Assembly: GCA_047621325.1 (NCBI GenBank)
Contig: JBLHLT010000001.1
Location: forward strand, 248,001 to 312,000
Length of the DNA: 64,000 nucleotides
From: Bermanella sp047621325
GTDB taxonomy: Bacteria > Pseudomonadota > Gammaproteobacteria > Pseudomonadales > Oceanobacteraceae
Direction of reading: 5' to 3'
Part shown: positions 1-7,816 of the stretch, one piece after another
Numbering within the stretch: the stretch's first letter is position 1
How the letters are laid out: every line of letters begins with the position of its first letter
Position numbers and translations under genes: made by a program
Notes under the pieces: generated by a model
What the model saw: the letters and a program-made list of their open reading frames with translations, nothing else
What the model was told of the DNA's origin: nothing
Database searches by the model: none

Positions 1-299
1 GTACCATCCAATGTGCTTTGGCTTGATAAATTAGTTGCCCTTTCAGTCATCACTGTTTCCGCCGATATGGTGATACCTTTACGCGCTGCCAGCTCTAAAC
101 GGGCTCTTGAGACTGCACATTCTTTTTGTTTGTACCTACCCAAAGCATGACTACCACAACTGGCTACAGCTTGATTATGTTTGGCTGAATTAATCCATTG
201 TGGCCGATCAGATGACGACTGCATCGCACAAGCCAACAATAAATGCAGGCTAGCTAAAATACCCGTCACAAATAAAAGCTTTTTTATGATTTTTTTCAT
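1..299 (-). CDS. LPP20-family lipoprotein, C-terminus cut by window edge
   Basis: Partial gene; the start codon ATG is at 299-297 and the frame stays open to base 1 (about 99 residues visible). The N-terminus has two lysine pairs, a hydrophobic stretch and a lipobox LLLAC with the lipidated Cys at residue 24, so it should be an exported lipoprotein. After the Cys comes a DRPQWI segment followed by an Ala/Arg-rich helix (SRARLELAARKGI), the usual start of the LPP20 fold. It is divergent from the lipoprotein gene at 377, which belongs to the same family, so this is probably a paralogous pair. LPP20-like proteins include the flagellar outer-membrane protein FlgP, but nothing flagellar is visible here, so the role is open. 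Confidence 0.7.
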   Translation of the reverse strand, partial: MKKIIKKLLFVTGILASLHLLLACAMQSSSDRPQWINSAKHNQAVASCGSHALGRYKQKECAVSRARLELAARKGITISAETVMTERATNLSSQSTLDG

Positions 300-376
300 G
301 TTTAAGTCTGGCGAGAATCTACGTTATTGGTTAAGGTTACGACATCCTAAACCCTAAATCCTTCAAGGAGAAGAAG

Positions 377-958
377 ATGGCCCTAACTCGTATTCTTGGC
401 ATCAGTGCATTAACCCTTTCACTTACAGCTTGCTTAGGCGGCGGTGAGAAACAAGTTGCACTGGATTGTACATTCCCAGACGCACCTCAAACAGCCGCTC
501 CAGGCTGGGTATGTGACGAACCTGTTGAAGGTTTAGCCGTATCTGCGGTTGGTAGTGCTGACAAATCTGGCGCTGGCATGAACTTCATGAAGCAACAAGC
601 CACTGCTGCTGCACGTGTTCAACTTGCACAAATGATGAAAGTACAAGTACAAAATATGGTTAAGCAATTTGCTGAAACCACTGGCGTTGGTGACAGCGAA
701 ACCGTTGATAAAGTGAATACCTCTGTAACCAAGCAAATCACCAACGAAACACTTGTTGGCACTCGCATGTACAAATCTAAAACCAGCCCTAACGGTACTC
801 TATACGTATTGGTTGGCTTAGATGACAAGGCCGCTGGCCTAATCCACGAAACAGCTCTAAAAACGTCTATGAACAACGAGAAGGCTCTATGGCAGAAGTT
901 CCAAGCCAAAAAAGGCCATGACGAACTAGCGAAAGAAATCGCTAACATGGAAAAGTAA
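377..958 (+). CDS. LPP20-family lipoprotein
   Basis: 193 residues with a lipoprotein signal peptide (lipobox SLTAC, Cys19) followed by a Gly-rich linker. The mature part contains PGWVCDEP, then an Ala-rich helix (KQQATAAARVQLAQMMKVQV) and a later YVLVGLDDKAA strand-helix; this arrangement is that of the LPP20 fold. The start is fixed by a good Shine-Dalgarno, AAGGAG, 6 nt before the ATG. Two mature cysteines (in LDCTF and WVCDE) may form a disulfide. A Rho-independent terminator follows. The divergent neighbour at 1-299 has a related fold. A role in the outer membrane envelope is inferred; no specific function is known from the sequence. Confidence 0.75.
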   Translation: MALTRILGISALTLSLTACLGGGEKQVALDCTFPDAPQTAAPGWVCDEPVEGLAVSAVGSADKSGAGMNFMKQQATAAARVQLAQMMKVQVQNMVKQFAETTGVGDSETVDKVNTSVTKQITNETLVGTRMYKSKTSPNGTLYVLVGLDDKAAGLIHETALKTSMNNEKALWQKFQAKKGHDELAKEIANMEK

Positions 959-980
959 GCTTTAGCTTAAATTTCTAACA

Positions 981-1010
981 AAAAGTCCAGTGACCTCGCT
1001 GGGCTTTTTT
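981..1010 (+). terminator. Rho-independent terminator after LPP20 gene
   Basis: Hairpin AAAAGTCCAG / CTGGGCTTTT (one G-T pair) with loop TGACCTCG, running into six T. It begins 22 nt after the stop codon at 958. Confidence 0.75.
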
Positions 1011-1051
1011 ATGCCTGTTGTCATACCGCAATACGGCACTCTCAAGTTGCA

Positions 1052-1131
1052 CAAGCCAAAAAAGGTCATGACGAACTAGCGAAACGCTTTATGTGCTCAC
1101 GGCTGCCGCCAACATAGAAAAGTAATCTTTT
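1052..1131 (+). repeat. Decayed copy of the 3' end of the LPP20 gene
   Basis: Bases 1052-1084 match 902-934 in the upstream gene with a single substitution. Bases 1108-1131 then match 941-964, including the stop codon, with a few substitutions. In the copy the two matching parts are separated by 23 nt (1085-1107) instead of 6 nt, so a short insertion or replacement has occurred. No reading frame spans the copy. It is best read as the remnant of a tandem duplication whose 5' part has been lost or as a misaligned recombination product. Confidence 0.8.
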
Positions 1132-1190
1132 ATCGCGTAAGACGTAAGGCAATGCCAGCCTCTACCCGCACAAAGTATCCGCTCTAAAAA

Positions 1191-1234
1191 CCGTTCGCAC
1201 TGAGCAGCGAGGAACGAGCTAAGTCGAAGTATGG
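1191..1234. repeat. Degenerate REP-like sequence
   Basis: The bases CCGTTCGCACTGAGC, then an interrupting AGCGAGGAACGAGC, then TAAGTCGAAGTATGG resemble the dispersed CCGTTCG..CTGAGC..GTCGAAG repeats common between genes of gammaproteobacteria. Only one copy is in the window, so this is recognition by similarity and needs a genome-wide count. Confidence 0.4.
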
Positions 1235-1258
1235 CTATCTTAAAAACACTCATGAGCT

Positions 1259-1825
1259 TCAACAAACAAGCGACTCTACTTTATTCAACCAACGCTCTTT
1301 TTGTTGATCGTTCGATCCAATTACTGGCCCAAAATAATGAATCGATTGATTCTTAATGCCAACAAAATCCAAAATCGTACGCTTTAGTTGCTTATATAAA
1401 GGATTACCCTGAATCCATTTATACCAAAAAACTGGCGTATCCAAAGTGACAATAATTTGCGCGGTACGACCCGTTAACAATTTCCTAGGAATCGATTTAT
1501 TTTCTTCATACTGAAAAGCAAAGCCTGATAAAAATATTCGATCAATAAGTCCTTTAAATTTGGCAGGCATACCACCCCACCACACAGGCACAATAAACAC
1601 GATATGGGTTGCCCATATAATCTGCTGTTGAATCGTTTTTAGATCGTCCTCTAAATCAGAAGAGATTTGATAACCCTCAGACAAGTCAGGGTTAAATACT
1701 AGCTCACCAATATGAACTTCTATTAGTTCATACTTTTTTTTAGCTGTTTCTGCATATCGCTGAGCCAGCGCCTTGCATAAGCTATCCGATTTAGGGTTAG
1801 CATTAATTAATAGAATTCGTTTCAT
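1259..1825 (-). CDS. NAD(P)H-quinone reductase-like flavoprotein (flavodoxin_2)
   Basis: 188 residues of the flavodoxin-like NQO1/KefF/MdaB superfamily. The N-terminal strand-loop RILLINANPKSDSLC binds the FMN/FAD phosphate. VFIVPVWWGGMPAKFKGLIDR at about residues 77-96 is the typical second flavin-binding segment of this family. The protein should be cytosolic and reduce quinones or other electrophiles with NAD(P)H. It lies downstream of a MerR-type regulator in the same direction, with a MerR-type promoter between them, which suggests induction by a redox-active or toxic small molecule. SD AAGGAG stands 7 nt before the ATG. Confidence 0.8.
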   Translation of the reverse strand: MKRILLINANPKSDSLCKALAQRYAETAKKKYELIEVHIGELVFNPDLSEGYQISSDLEDDLKTIQQQIIWATHIVFIVPVWWGGMPAKFKGLIDRIFLSGFAFQYEENKSIPRKLLTGRTAQIIVTLDTPVFWYKWIQGNPLYKQLKRTILDFVGIKNQSIHYFGPVIGSNDQQKERWLNKVESLVC

Positions 1826-1851
1826 AACATATCTCCTTTGAACACAGAGTT

Positions 1852-1883
1852 ATGCTAAGCCTTTACCCTAGGGACAGAGTCAA
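1852..1883 (-). promoter_or_regulatory. MerR-type promoter/operator for the quinone reductase gene
   Basis: Reading the minus strand: -35 TTGACT (1883-1878), a 19-bp spacer, then -10 TTAGCA (1858-1853). The spacer carries a dyad centred on CCCTAGGG with outer CTGT/TAAAG arms. A 19-20 bp spacer with a central dyad is the signature of promoters untwisted by MerR-family activators. It begins within 10 bp of the MerR stop codon and drives only the reductase gene. Confidence 0.7.
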
Positions 1884-1889
1884 GCTGAA

Positions 1890-2249
1890 TCAACAATAGT
1901 TTTCATCATTTTTTATGCATTCTGCAATTAATGACTGATAACGCTCTAAGCGGGACACATGAATATTAAGCTGTTCAATAGCCTCTTTTGACTGCTGCTT
2001 TTTCTCGATCAATAATGCATTCACGCCCGGCCAATCAAGATCATTATTTCCGTTCTTGAGAGCTTGTAATTCGGCCAATGAAACACCTAAACTTTGAGCT
2101 TCTTTAATTAACTGTACAAATTCAATGTGTGCAGTCTGATAAACCCGATAACTGCCTTTGCGAACAACTTGAATAAGATTGAGTGATTCATAAAGACGAA
2201 TGGCACGCGGTGTTGCACCTGTCAGGTGAGATAATTCACCGATATACAT
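1890..2249 (-). CDS. MerR-family transcriptional regulator
   Basis: 119 residues. The winged helix-turn-helix is at residues 2-70: MYIGELSHLTGATPRAIRLY is the classic MerR N-terminus and LNLIQVVRKGSYRVY the wing. A dimerisation coiled coil follows at about 78-110. The C-terminal effector part is short and ends in one Cys; there is no CxxC or Cys-rich metal loop as in MerR, CueR or SoxR, so a metal- or Fe-S-sensing role is not supported. Likely target is the adjacent quinone reductase gene through the 19-bp-spacer promoter. Confidence 0.85.
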   Translation of the reverse strand: MYIGELSHLTGATPRAIRLYESLNLIQVVRKGSYRVYQTAHIEFVQLIKEAQSLGVSLAELQALKNGNNDLDWPGVNALLIEKKQQSKEAIEQLNIHVSRLERYQSLIAECIKNDENYC

Positions 2250-2351
2250 ATCGAAACTCCATTCATAATTGTCTCTAAAATGATAAAGGTCGCAGCACTT
2301 AATAGAAAAGACGTTTGTGTACGGTGTTTAAAACTGTCAACTCACATTAAG

Positions 2352-3254
2352 TCAAAAATGCTGAAAACCGCCAGCGTCTAAATTAATACCGATTACATTC
2401 ACACCACTGCCGTCAATCACGTCACCGATACACACACCAAAATCGCAATGCTTCGCGGTATAGGCCAACTGGTAATCATCGCCGCCACTTAATGCGTATC
2501 GAAGAGCCTGTTCGGGGCCATAGGTTTCAAGTAATAAATCAGATAATGGGATCAGTTTAGGATCAATGTTCATCGCCACATTACTGGCGCTACAAATATG
2601 ATTTAAGTCTTGAACCAAGCCATCGCTAATATCTAAGCAACTCGTGGCATAGGGTTTTATTTTTTGTGCAAATTCGATCTGGGCAATGGGTTTATAAAAC
2701 TGTTGCGCTAAACCTGTATTCAGAGACGGTTGTTTAAGCACTAATGGTAATGCACCAGCACCATCACCAAGGTTGTTACTCACATACACTTTTTCACCCA
2801 CGTGAGCACCGCTGCGCTTTAGACCTGCACCAGTTTGAGTGAGACCATGTACTTGTAAGCTGATGACTAAACTTGGGCCTTTTGTAGTATCACCGCCAAT
2901 TAAAGGGCACTCATAAAATTGCGCGGCTTGAGTCAATCCGTCGCAGAATTGTTTTAGCCAAACTTCATCTTTTTTCGGTAAGGTGATCGCCAGCGTAAAG
3001 CCGATTGGCGTGGCAGCCATCGCCGCAAGATCACTAACGCTTACGGCTAATGCACGAGTGGCGATATCAAACGGATTAGCAAGAAACGGAAAGTGCACGC
3101 CTTCAACTAGGGTATCTAAGGATAGGTGCAAATCAAATGTATCGGGGATATTAAACGTTGCGCAATCATCACCGATTCCTTGGCGAAGATAAGCATTTGA
3201 AAAAGCGAGAAGCGGTTGTTGAAAGAACTGCTTTATAAGCTGAAATTCGTTCAC
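2352..3254 (-). CDS. thiL: Thiamine-monophosphate kinase
   Basis: 300 residues; phosphorylates TMP to TPP with ATP in the last step of thiamine biosynthesis. Visible family motifs: GIGDDCA near residue 26, SLDTLVEGVHF near 45, GGDTTKG near 120 (metal/ATP-binding Asp residues), and SGGDDYQLAYT near the C-terminus. Slightly shorter than the E. coli enzyme (about 325). It is the last gene of the nrdR-rib-nusB-thiL run, 60 bp after nusB, as in many gammaproteobacteria; the usual next gene pgpA is absent. Confidence 0.95.
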   Translation of the reverse strand: MNEFQLIKQFFQQPLLAFSNAYLRQGIGDDCATFNIPDTFDLHLSLDTLVEGVHFPFLANPFDIATRALAVSVSDLAAMAATPIGFTLAITLPKKDEVWLKQFCDGLTQAAQFYECPLIGGDTTKGPSLVISLQVHGLTQTGAGLKRSGAHVGEKVYVSNNLGDGAGALPLVLKQPSLNTGLAQQFYKPIAQIEFAQKIKPYATSCLDISDGLVQDLNHICSASNVAMNIDPKLIPLSDLLLETYGPEQALRYALSGGDDYQLAYTAKHCDFGVCIGDVIDGSGVNVIGINLDAGGFQHF

Positions 3255-3314
3255 CGTTTTCCTCTCGCCTTTTAATGGTTGCTCTTGCTGCTAATAGCAA
3301 CAAAAGTCATATTC

Positions 3315-3785
3315 TTATTTTTTTATTTCAACCACTCGCACATTCTGTGCAAGTTTATCTAATGCGCCATTTATGAATTTATGGCTTTCTGTGGCACCGA
3401 ATTTTTTCGATAATTCAACGCTTTCGTTGATGACAACACGGTACGGCACATCGATTCGATGAGCTAGCTCAAATGCAGCTAAACGTAAAATTGCTTTTTC
3501 AACTGGGGTCACTTCTTGAATGCCGCGGCTCAAGCATGGGCTTAGCATTTCATCTAATTCGCCAAGGTTATTCGGCACGCCACGTAAAATGTCACGGAAG
3601 TATTCGGTATCAACATGTGTCATGTCGTTATCAATTAAGAACTCAGCTTCGATCTTATTTAAACTCGCACCAGCCATATCCCATTGATATAAAGCCTGCA
3701 TAGCATAATGTCGCGCTTTACGACGCGCGCCCGGATTCGGGCGGCCACTGTCGTTGTCTTTTCTTGAAATTGGGTTGTCGCTCAT
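3315..3785 (-). CDS. nusB: Transcription antitermination factor NusB
   Basis: 156 residues, all-helical NusB fold. N-terminal ARRKARHYAMQALYQWDMAG (RNA-binding Arg patch) and C-terminal helices VINESVELSKKFGATESHKFINGALDKLA are diagnostic. NusB with NusE (S10) binds boxA in rRNA leader transcripts. Its ATG lies directly at the ribH stop (1-nt overlap), which implies translational coupling. The N-terminus carries about 20 extra polar residues compared with E. coli NusB. Confidence 0.95.
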   Translation of the reverse strand: MSDNPISRKDNDSGRPNPGARRKARHYAMQALYQWDMAGASLNKIEAEFLIDNDMTHVDTEYFRDILRGVPNNLGELDEMLSPCLSRGIQEVTPVEKAILRLAAFELAHRIDVPYRVVINESVELSKKFGATESHKFINGALDKLAQNVRVVEIKK

Positions 3786-4252
3786 TAGGCCTCCAGCTGC
3801 TTAAGCAGACTGACCATCTCGTAGGCGCTAAGCGCAGATTCTTCACCTTTGTTGCCCGCTTTAGTACCAGCGCGTTCAATGGCTTGCTCTATTGTGTCTA
3901 CGGTTAGAATACCGAAAGAAACAGGAATGCCTGTATTCAATGCGATCTGGCCTAAACCTTTTGCCGCTTCACCCGCTACATAATCAAAGTGTGGGGTTGA
4001 ACCACGAATAACCGCACCTAGTGCGATCACGGCATCGTACTTACCGCTTTCAGCTAATTTTTTAACCACTAGTGGTACTTCGAACGCACCTGGGCAATGG
4101 ATTAGTGTGATGTTGTCTTCGCTTACACCATGACGTGTTAAACCACGCACCGCACCGTCTACTAGTTTATCAACGACAAACTCATTCCAAGTAGTTTGTA
4201 CGATGGCAAACTTGGCTTCCATTGGAGTAAAGCTTCCTGCGATTGTTTTCAT
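3785..4252 (-). CDS. ribH: 6,7-dimethyl-8-ribityllumazine synthase
   Basis: 155 residues. Condenses 5-amino-6-ribitylamino-uracil with 3,4-dihydroxy-2-butanone-4-phosphate to give lumazine. Visible: CPGAFEVPLVVKKLA (substrate loop), ALGAVIRGSTPHFDYV (phosphate-binding GAVIRG.T and catalytic His), and GIPVSFGILTVDT. Length fits the icosahedral/pentameric family. It is the penultimate riboflavin gene before nusB. Confidence 0.95.
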   Translation of the reverse strand: MKTIAGSFTPMEAKFAIVQTTWNEFVVDKLVDGAVRGLTRHGVSEDNITLIHCPGAFEVPLVVKKLAESGKYDAVIALGAVIRGSTPHFDYVAGEAAKGLGQIALNTGIPVSFGILTVDTIEQAIERAGTKAGNKGEESALSAYEMVSLLKQLEA

Positions 4253-4304
4253 ATGTATTACCTTTAAAAATATTTTATAAATTAAAATTCAATTTGTATG
4301 ACGA

Positions 4305-5420
4305 TTAATTTTTACAAGGGATGTATTCAACCACTTCTAAATTAAAGCCAGAAATACCTGTAAATTTCATTGGGCTACTAAGTAAGCGCATTTTGCTTAC
4401 ACCCAAGTCACGTAAAATTTGAGAACCAGTGCCTATAGTCACGTATGCACCTGAGCTATCTACGTCGGTTGTACGTAATGGTTTCTGGCGACCAAAGAAC
4501 GTTTCAATTGATGCCAGTATATCTTCACGCTCACCTGCATTAAGCATAACTAATGCGCCCGCTTCATCTTTTGAGATGGCTTCAAGTGCATTGCTTAACG
4601 ACCAGCTTTCGCTGTTTGGCATCATAGCGCCAATCACGTCACGCAGAGTTTCGGCCGCTTGAACACGAATCAAAGGAGCGTCCGCGCCTTTTACATCGCC
4701 TTTTGATATCGCTAAGTGCGAATCACCGTTAATGGTGTCGCGGTAAACGTGCAAATCAAATTCACCATGTGCGGTTTGAATTTTATCTACGCTCAATTTT
4801 TCGATGGTTTGCTCATTCGCCATACGGTATTGAATTAAATCGGCGATGGTACCGATTTTTAAACCGTGTTCTTGTGCAAATTCTTCCAGCTCTGGGCGGC
4901 GCGCCATAGTGCCGTCTTCATTCATGATTTCAACGATACAACTTGCAGGTTGCAAACCTGCTAAACGGGCAAGATCACAACCGGCTTCGGTGTGGCCAGC
5001 ACGGGCTAATACACCCGCGGCTTGTGCACGCAATGGAAAAATATGCCCAGGTTGTACAATGGCATCCGGCTTACTCATTGGATTAACTGCCGCTTGTACC
5101 GTAACCGCACGATCAGCTGCACTAATGCCGGTGGTCACGCCTTCGGCTGCTTCGATCGATACCGTGAATGGTGTCGAAAATTTTGCTCCGTTACCCGCAA
5201 CCATGGCAGGTAAACCTAAATAATCACAGCGTTCAGGGGTCAACGTTAAGCAAATCAAACCACGGGCTTTGCTGGCCATAAAGTTGATGATTTCTGGTGT
5301 GACTTTTTCGGCCGCTACGATGATATCGCCTTCGTTTTCGCGGTCTTCGTCATCCATCAAGATAACCATTTTGCCGTCACGCATGTCGGCAATAATTTCT
5401 TCGATACTATTTAACGCCAT
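4305..5420 (-). CDS. ribB: 3,4-dihydroxy-2-butanone-4-phosphate synthase with degenerate GTP cyclohydrolase II-like domain (RibBX type)
   Basis: 371 residues from the ATG at 5420 (a GTG six bases upstream is also in frame). Residues 1-205 form an intact RibB domain: MDDEDRENEGD, GLICLTLTPERCD, TGISAADRAVT, PGHIFPLRA and HTEAGCDLARLAGL are all present. The C-terminal part resembles RibA (GSQILRDLGVSKMRLLSS near the end) but lacks the SEC-TGD..CDC zinc site needed for GTP cyclohydrolase II. By family knowledge such RibBX proteins make only the C4 precursor, so an independent ribA is expected elsewhere. No FMN riboswitch lies in the 29 bp upstream. Confidence 0.9.
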   Translation of the reverse strand: MALNSIEEIIADMRDGKMVILMDDEDRENEGDIIVAAEKVTPEIINFMASKARGLICLTLTPERCDYLGLPAMVAGNGAKFSTPFTVSIEAAEGVTTGISAADRAVTVQAAVNPMSKPDAIVQPGHIFPLRAQAAGVLARAGHTEAGCDLARLAGLQPASCIVEIMNEDGTMARRPELEEFAQEHGLKIGTIADLIQYRMANEQTIEKLSVDKIQTAHGEFDLHVYRDTINGDSHLAISKGDVKGADAPLIRVQAAETLRDVIGAMMPNSESWSLSNALEAISKDEAGALVMLNAGEREDILASIETFFGRQKPLRTTDVDSSGAYVTIGTGSQILRDLGVSKMRLLSSPMKFTGISGFNLEVVEYIPCKN

Positions 5421-5449
5421 GATCACACTCTATTAAAAATATAAACGGT

Positions 5450-6100
5450 TTAAACGAAACCATGCTCAGCTAAAAAGCCAGCACTTAAATTCGATTGCTG
5501 TGGTTGCGCCTGCCCTGAAATTAAACGCTCTAAATAACGGGCAATTAAGTCCACTTCTAAATGTACTTTTTGCCCAGGGCCATAACCATATAATGTGGTT
5601 TCCTTGGCCGTATGGGGCACGATATTTAATTCAAATACATCACCATTAACCGCATTCACGGTTAAGCTCACTCCGTCAACGGTAATGGAGCCTTTATGAG
5701 CAATGTAGCGTGCCAGTTCCGTCGGCGCTTGTACTTTGAAGCGTATGGATCGTGCGTCTTCACGACGCTCAATCACTTGGCCAATGCCATCAACATGACC
5801 ACTGACCAAGTGCCCACCTAAACGCGTGGTGGGGGTTAATGCTTTTTCTAAATTTACCGTGTCGCCAAGGTTTATCTCGTTCCAACGGGTATACGCTAAT
5901 GTTTCATTGCTAATGTCAGCACTGAAACGCTGCCCTAGTAAACTGATAACGGTTAAACACACGCCGTTTACTGCAATACTGTCGCCCAGTTTTACATCGT
6001 TTAAATCCAATGCCCCGGTATCAATTGTGACGTTTAAGTCACCGCCCTGAGCTTGCTTGCCGAGTACTTTGCCTTTGGCTTCAATAATGCCTGTAAACAC
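5450..6100 (-). CDS. ribE: Riboflavin synthase alpha subunit
   Basis: 216 residues from a GTG at 6100-6098. Family members begin MFTGII, and here VFTGIIEAKGKV follows directly; the ribD stop TAG ends two bases before and an AAAAGG Shine-Dalgarno lies about 8 nt upstream, so the longer TTG-type start at 6121 is unlikely. Two lumazine-binding repeats are visible, each with a GDSIAVNGVCLTV-like motif (near 33 and 132 as KGSITVDGVSLTV). Dismutates two lumazines to riboflavin. The tail after residue 200 is polar and Gln-rich. Confidence 0.92.
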   Translation of the reverse strand: MFTGIIEAKGKVLGKQAQGGDLNVTIDTGALDLNDVKLGDSIAVNGVCLTVISLLGQRFSADISNETLAYTRWNEINLGDTVNLEKALTPTTRLGGHLVSGHVDGIGQVIERREDARSIRFKVQAPTELARYIAHKGSITVDGVSLTVNAVNGDVFELNIVPHTAKETTLYGYGPGQKVHLEVDLIARYLERLISGQAQPQQSNLSAGFLAEHGFV

Positions 6101-6101
6101 A

Positions 6102-7205
6102 CTAATTGCCTTTTGTTGCAAAACCGAGTGTCAGACGAATGTCTTGCCCCACCATTCGGTTATCTAAGATGGTTAAATTTTGTTTGTCAGCCATGGTATC
6201 AATCGGCCAATTTAATAGTGGGCGTGCATCACTGCCCATAAAACACGGTGCCATATACAACACCATTTCGTCGACCAAACCTTGGCGTAAAAATTCACCC
6301 GCTAAAGTGGCTCCGGTTTCAATTAAAACTTCATTACATTGGCGGGCGGCTAAGGCTTTTAACAAGGCTGTTAGGTCTAAACCGTGTTCGTCATGATTAA
6401 GTGCCAATGTATCAATACCGTCGGGGAGTGTGACACCATGGCGCACAGCCACTAATGTTGTGCCTGTTTGCTTTAAAATATTTGCTTGGCTGTCAATCTG
6501 GCCTTGGCTGTCTAGCACCACTCTTAACGGTTGCATGGTAGCAATCTCTTTCGCTAAATCATCCGCTAAGCCTAGCTCGTCAGCACGAACCGTCAGGGAT
6601 GAATTATCTGATTTGATGCTTTCAATGCCCGTAATGATGGCGCTGCTGCGTGCACGTAATCGTTGTACATCTTGACGAGCAGCTGCTCCGGTTATCCATT
6701 GGCTTTCGCCACTGGCCATTGCGGTGCGTCCATCAAGACTTGATGCCATTTTTAGGCGTACAAATGGCAGACCTTGCTCCATACGCTTAATAAAGCCAGG
6801 GTTTAGCGCTCGCACTTGATCTTCTAACACACCAAAGGTTACATCAACGCCTGCAGCCATTAGTTTCACAAATCCGCGACCACTGACTTCAGGGTTAGGG
6901 TCTTTCATGGCGCACACTACATGACGTATTCCGGCAGCAATTAAACCATCGCTGCAAGGCGGGGTTCGTCCAAAATGACTGCATGGTTCTAACGTAACAT
7001 ACGCGGTAGCGCCTTTGGCATTATTGCCCGCCATGGCCAATGCATTAACCTCAGCATGACCTTCACCGGCTTTGCGATGATAGCCTTCGCCAATAATTTC
7101 ACCGTCTTTCACAATGACACAGCCAACCCTTGGGTTTGGGTGGGTGGTGTATAAACCGTGCTTGGCGAGTTGAATGGCCCGAGCCATGTATTGGGTATGG
7201 CTCAT
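6102..7205 (-). CDS. ribD: Bifunctional diaminohydroxyphosphoribosylaminopyrimidine deaminase / reductase
   Basis: 367 residues. N-terminal CMP/dCMP-deaminase-like domain with zinc ligands His50 (HAE motif, Glu52 catalytic), Cys75 (PCSH) and Cys84 (PPC). The C-terminal RibD_C reductase domain starts near 145 (LPFVRLKMASSLDGRTA) and carries the NADPH-binding GATLAGEFLRQGLVDE segment near 300. Performs the second and third steps of riboflavin synthesis. It overlaps nrdR by 4 nt (ATGA). Confidence 0.95.
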   Translation of the reverse strand: MSHTQYMARAIQLAKHGLYTTHPNPRVGCVIVKDGEIIGEGYHRKAGEGHAEVNALAMAGNNAKGATAYVTLEPCSHFGRTPPCSDGLIAAGIRHVVCAMKDPNPEVSGRGFVKLMAAGVDVTFGVLEDQVRALNPGFIKRMEQGLPFVRLKMASSLDGRTAMASGESQWITGAAARQDVQRLRARSSAIITGIESIKSDNSSLTVRADELGLADDLAKEIATMQPLRVVLDSQGQIDSQANILKQTGTTLVAVRHGVTLPDGIDTLALNHDEHGLDLTALLKALAARQCNEVLIETGATLAGEFLRQGLVDEMVLYMAPCFMGSDARPLLNWPIDTMADKQNLTILDNRMVGQDIRLTLGFATKGN

Positions 7206-7711
7206 GGGAGCAGCTCTGTGTCATTGACCAATATATCGAGCTGCGCTTCATTTTTTGGACTGTCGTGACGAATGCGATCAATTTCTTGACGAAACTCGTC
7301 GATATCTTGGAATTGACGGTACACAGACGCAAAACGCACATAGGCAACCTGATCAAGCTTACGCAGCTCAACCATAACAAGTTCACCTACTAGGCGACTT
7401 TTAACTTCACGTTCACCAGTGGCGCGCAGTTTGGCCATAATATGCAGAATGGAGGCTTCGACATCTTCAACACTAACGGGACGTTTTTCTAGGGCGCGCT
7501 GTATACCAGCACGGAGCTTTTGCTCATCGAAAGGAACACGGGTGCCATTGGTTTTAACCAACTTTGGCATCAGTAATTCAGCGGACTCAAAGGTGGTATA
7601 GCGCTCATCACAGGCTTGACACTGGCGTCGACGACGAACTTGTTCGCCTTCGGCCACTAAGCGCGAATCGATCACTTTTGTATCTTGTTCACCGCAGAAC
7701 GGACAGCGCAT
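7202..7711 (-). CDS. nrdR: Transcriptional repressor NrdR
   Basis: 170 residues from the ATG at 7711, which gives the canonical MRCPFCG start; an in-frame alternative start 24 nt upstream is not conserved. The zinc ribbon uses Cys3, Cys6, Cys31 and Cys34; an ATP-cone domain follows (PKLVKTNGTRVPFDEQKLRAG). Represses ribonucleotide reductase genes by sensing ATP/dATP. Position ahead of ribD is conserved in gammaproteobacteria. NrdR boxes were not located in the window. Confidence 0.95.
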   Translation of the reverse strand: MRCPFCGEQDTKVIDSRLVAEGEQVRRRRQCQACDERYTTFESAELLMPKLVKTNGTRVPFDEQKLRAGIQRALEKRPVSVEDVEASILHIMAKLRATGEREVKSRLVGELVMVELRKLDQVAYVRFASVYRQFQDIDEFRQEIDRIRHDSPKNEAQLDILVNDTELLP

Positions 7712-7816
7712 GGCAAATCCTGTGTTAAAGAGCAAAAAATAGGGAGCAAATTATACCTGTTTATGACCCATCTGGAAACTGGCAAACACAGTGTTCAGCC
7801 CAGTTATAGTGCGAGG

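Noticed and set aside
4846..5223. 125-residue plus-strand ORF opposite ribB, and similar long antisense ORFs
   Set aside because: Antisense shadows of strongly conserved genes; no SD and no family resemblance.
4253..7816. FMN riboswitch in the riboflavin operon
   Set aside because: The gaps before ribH, ribB, ribE and nrdR are short and show none of the conserved RFN helices; expression seems to be from a promoter upstream of nrdR.
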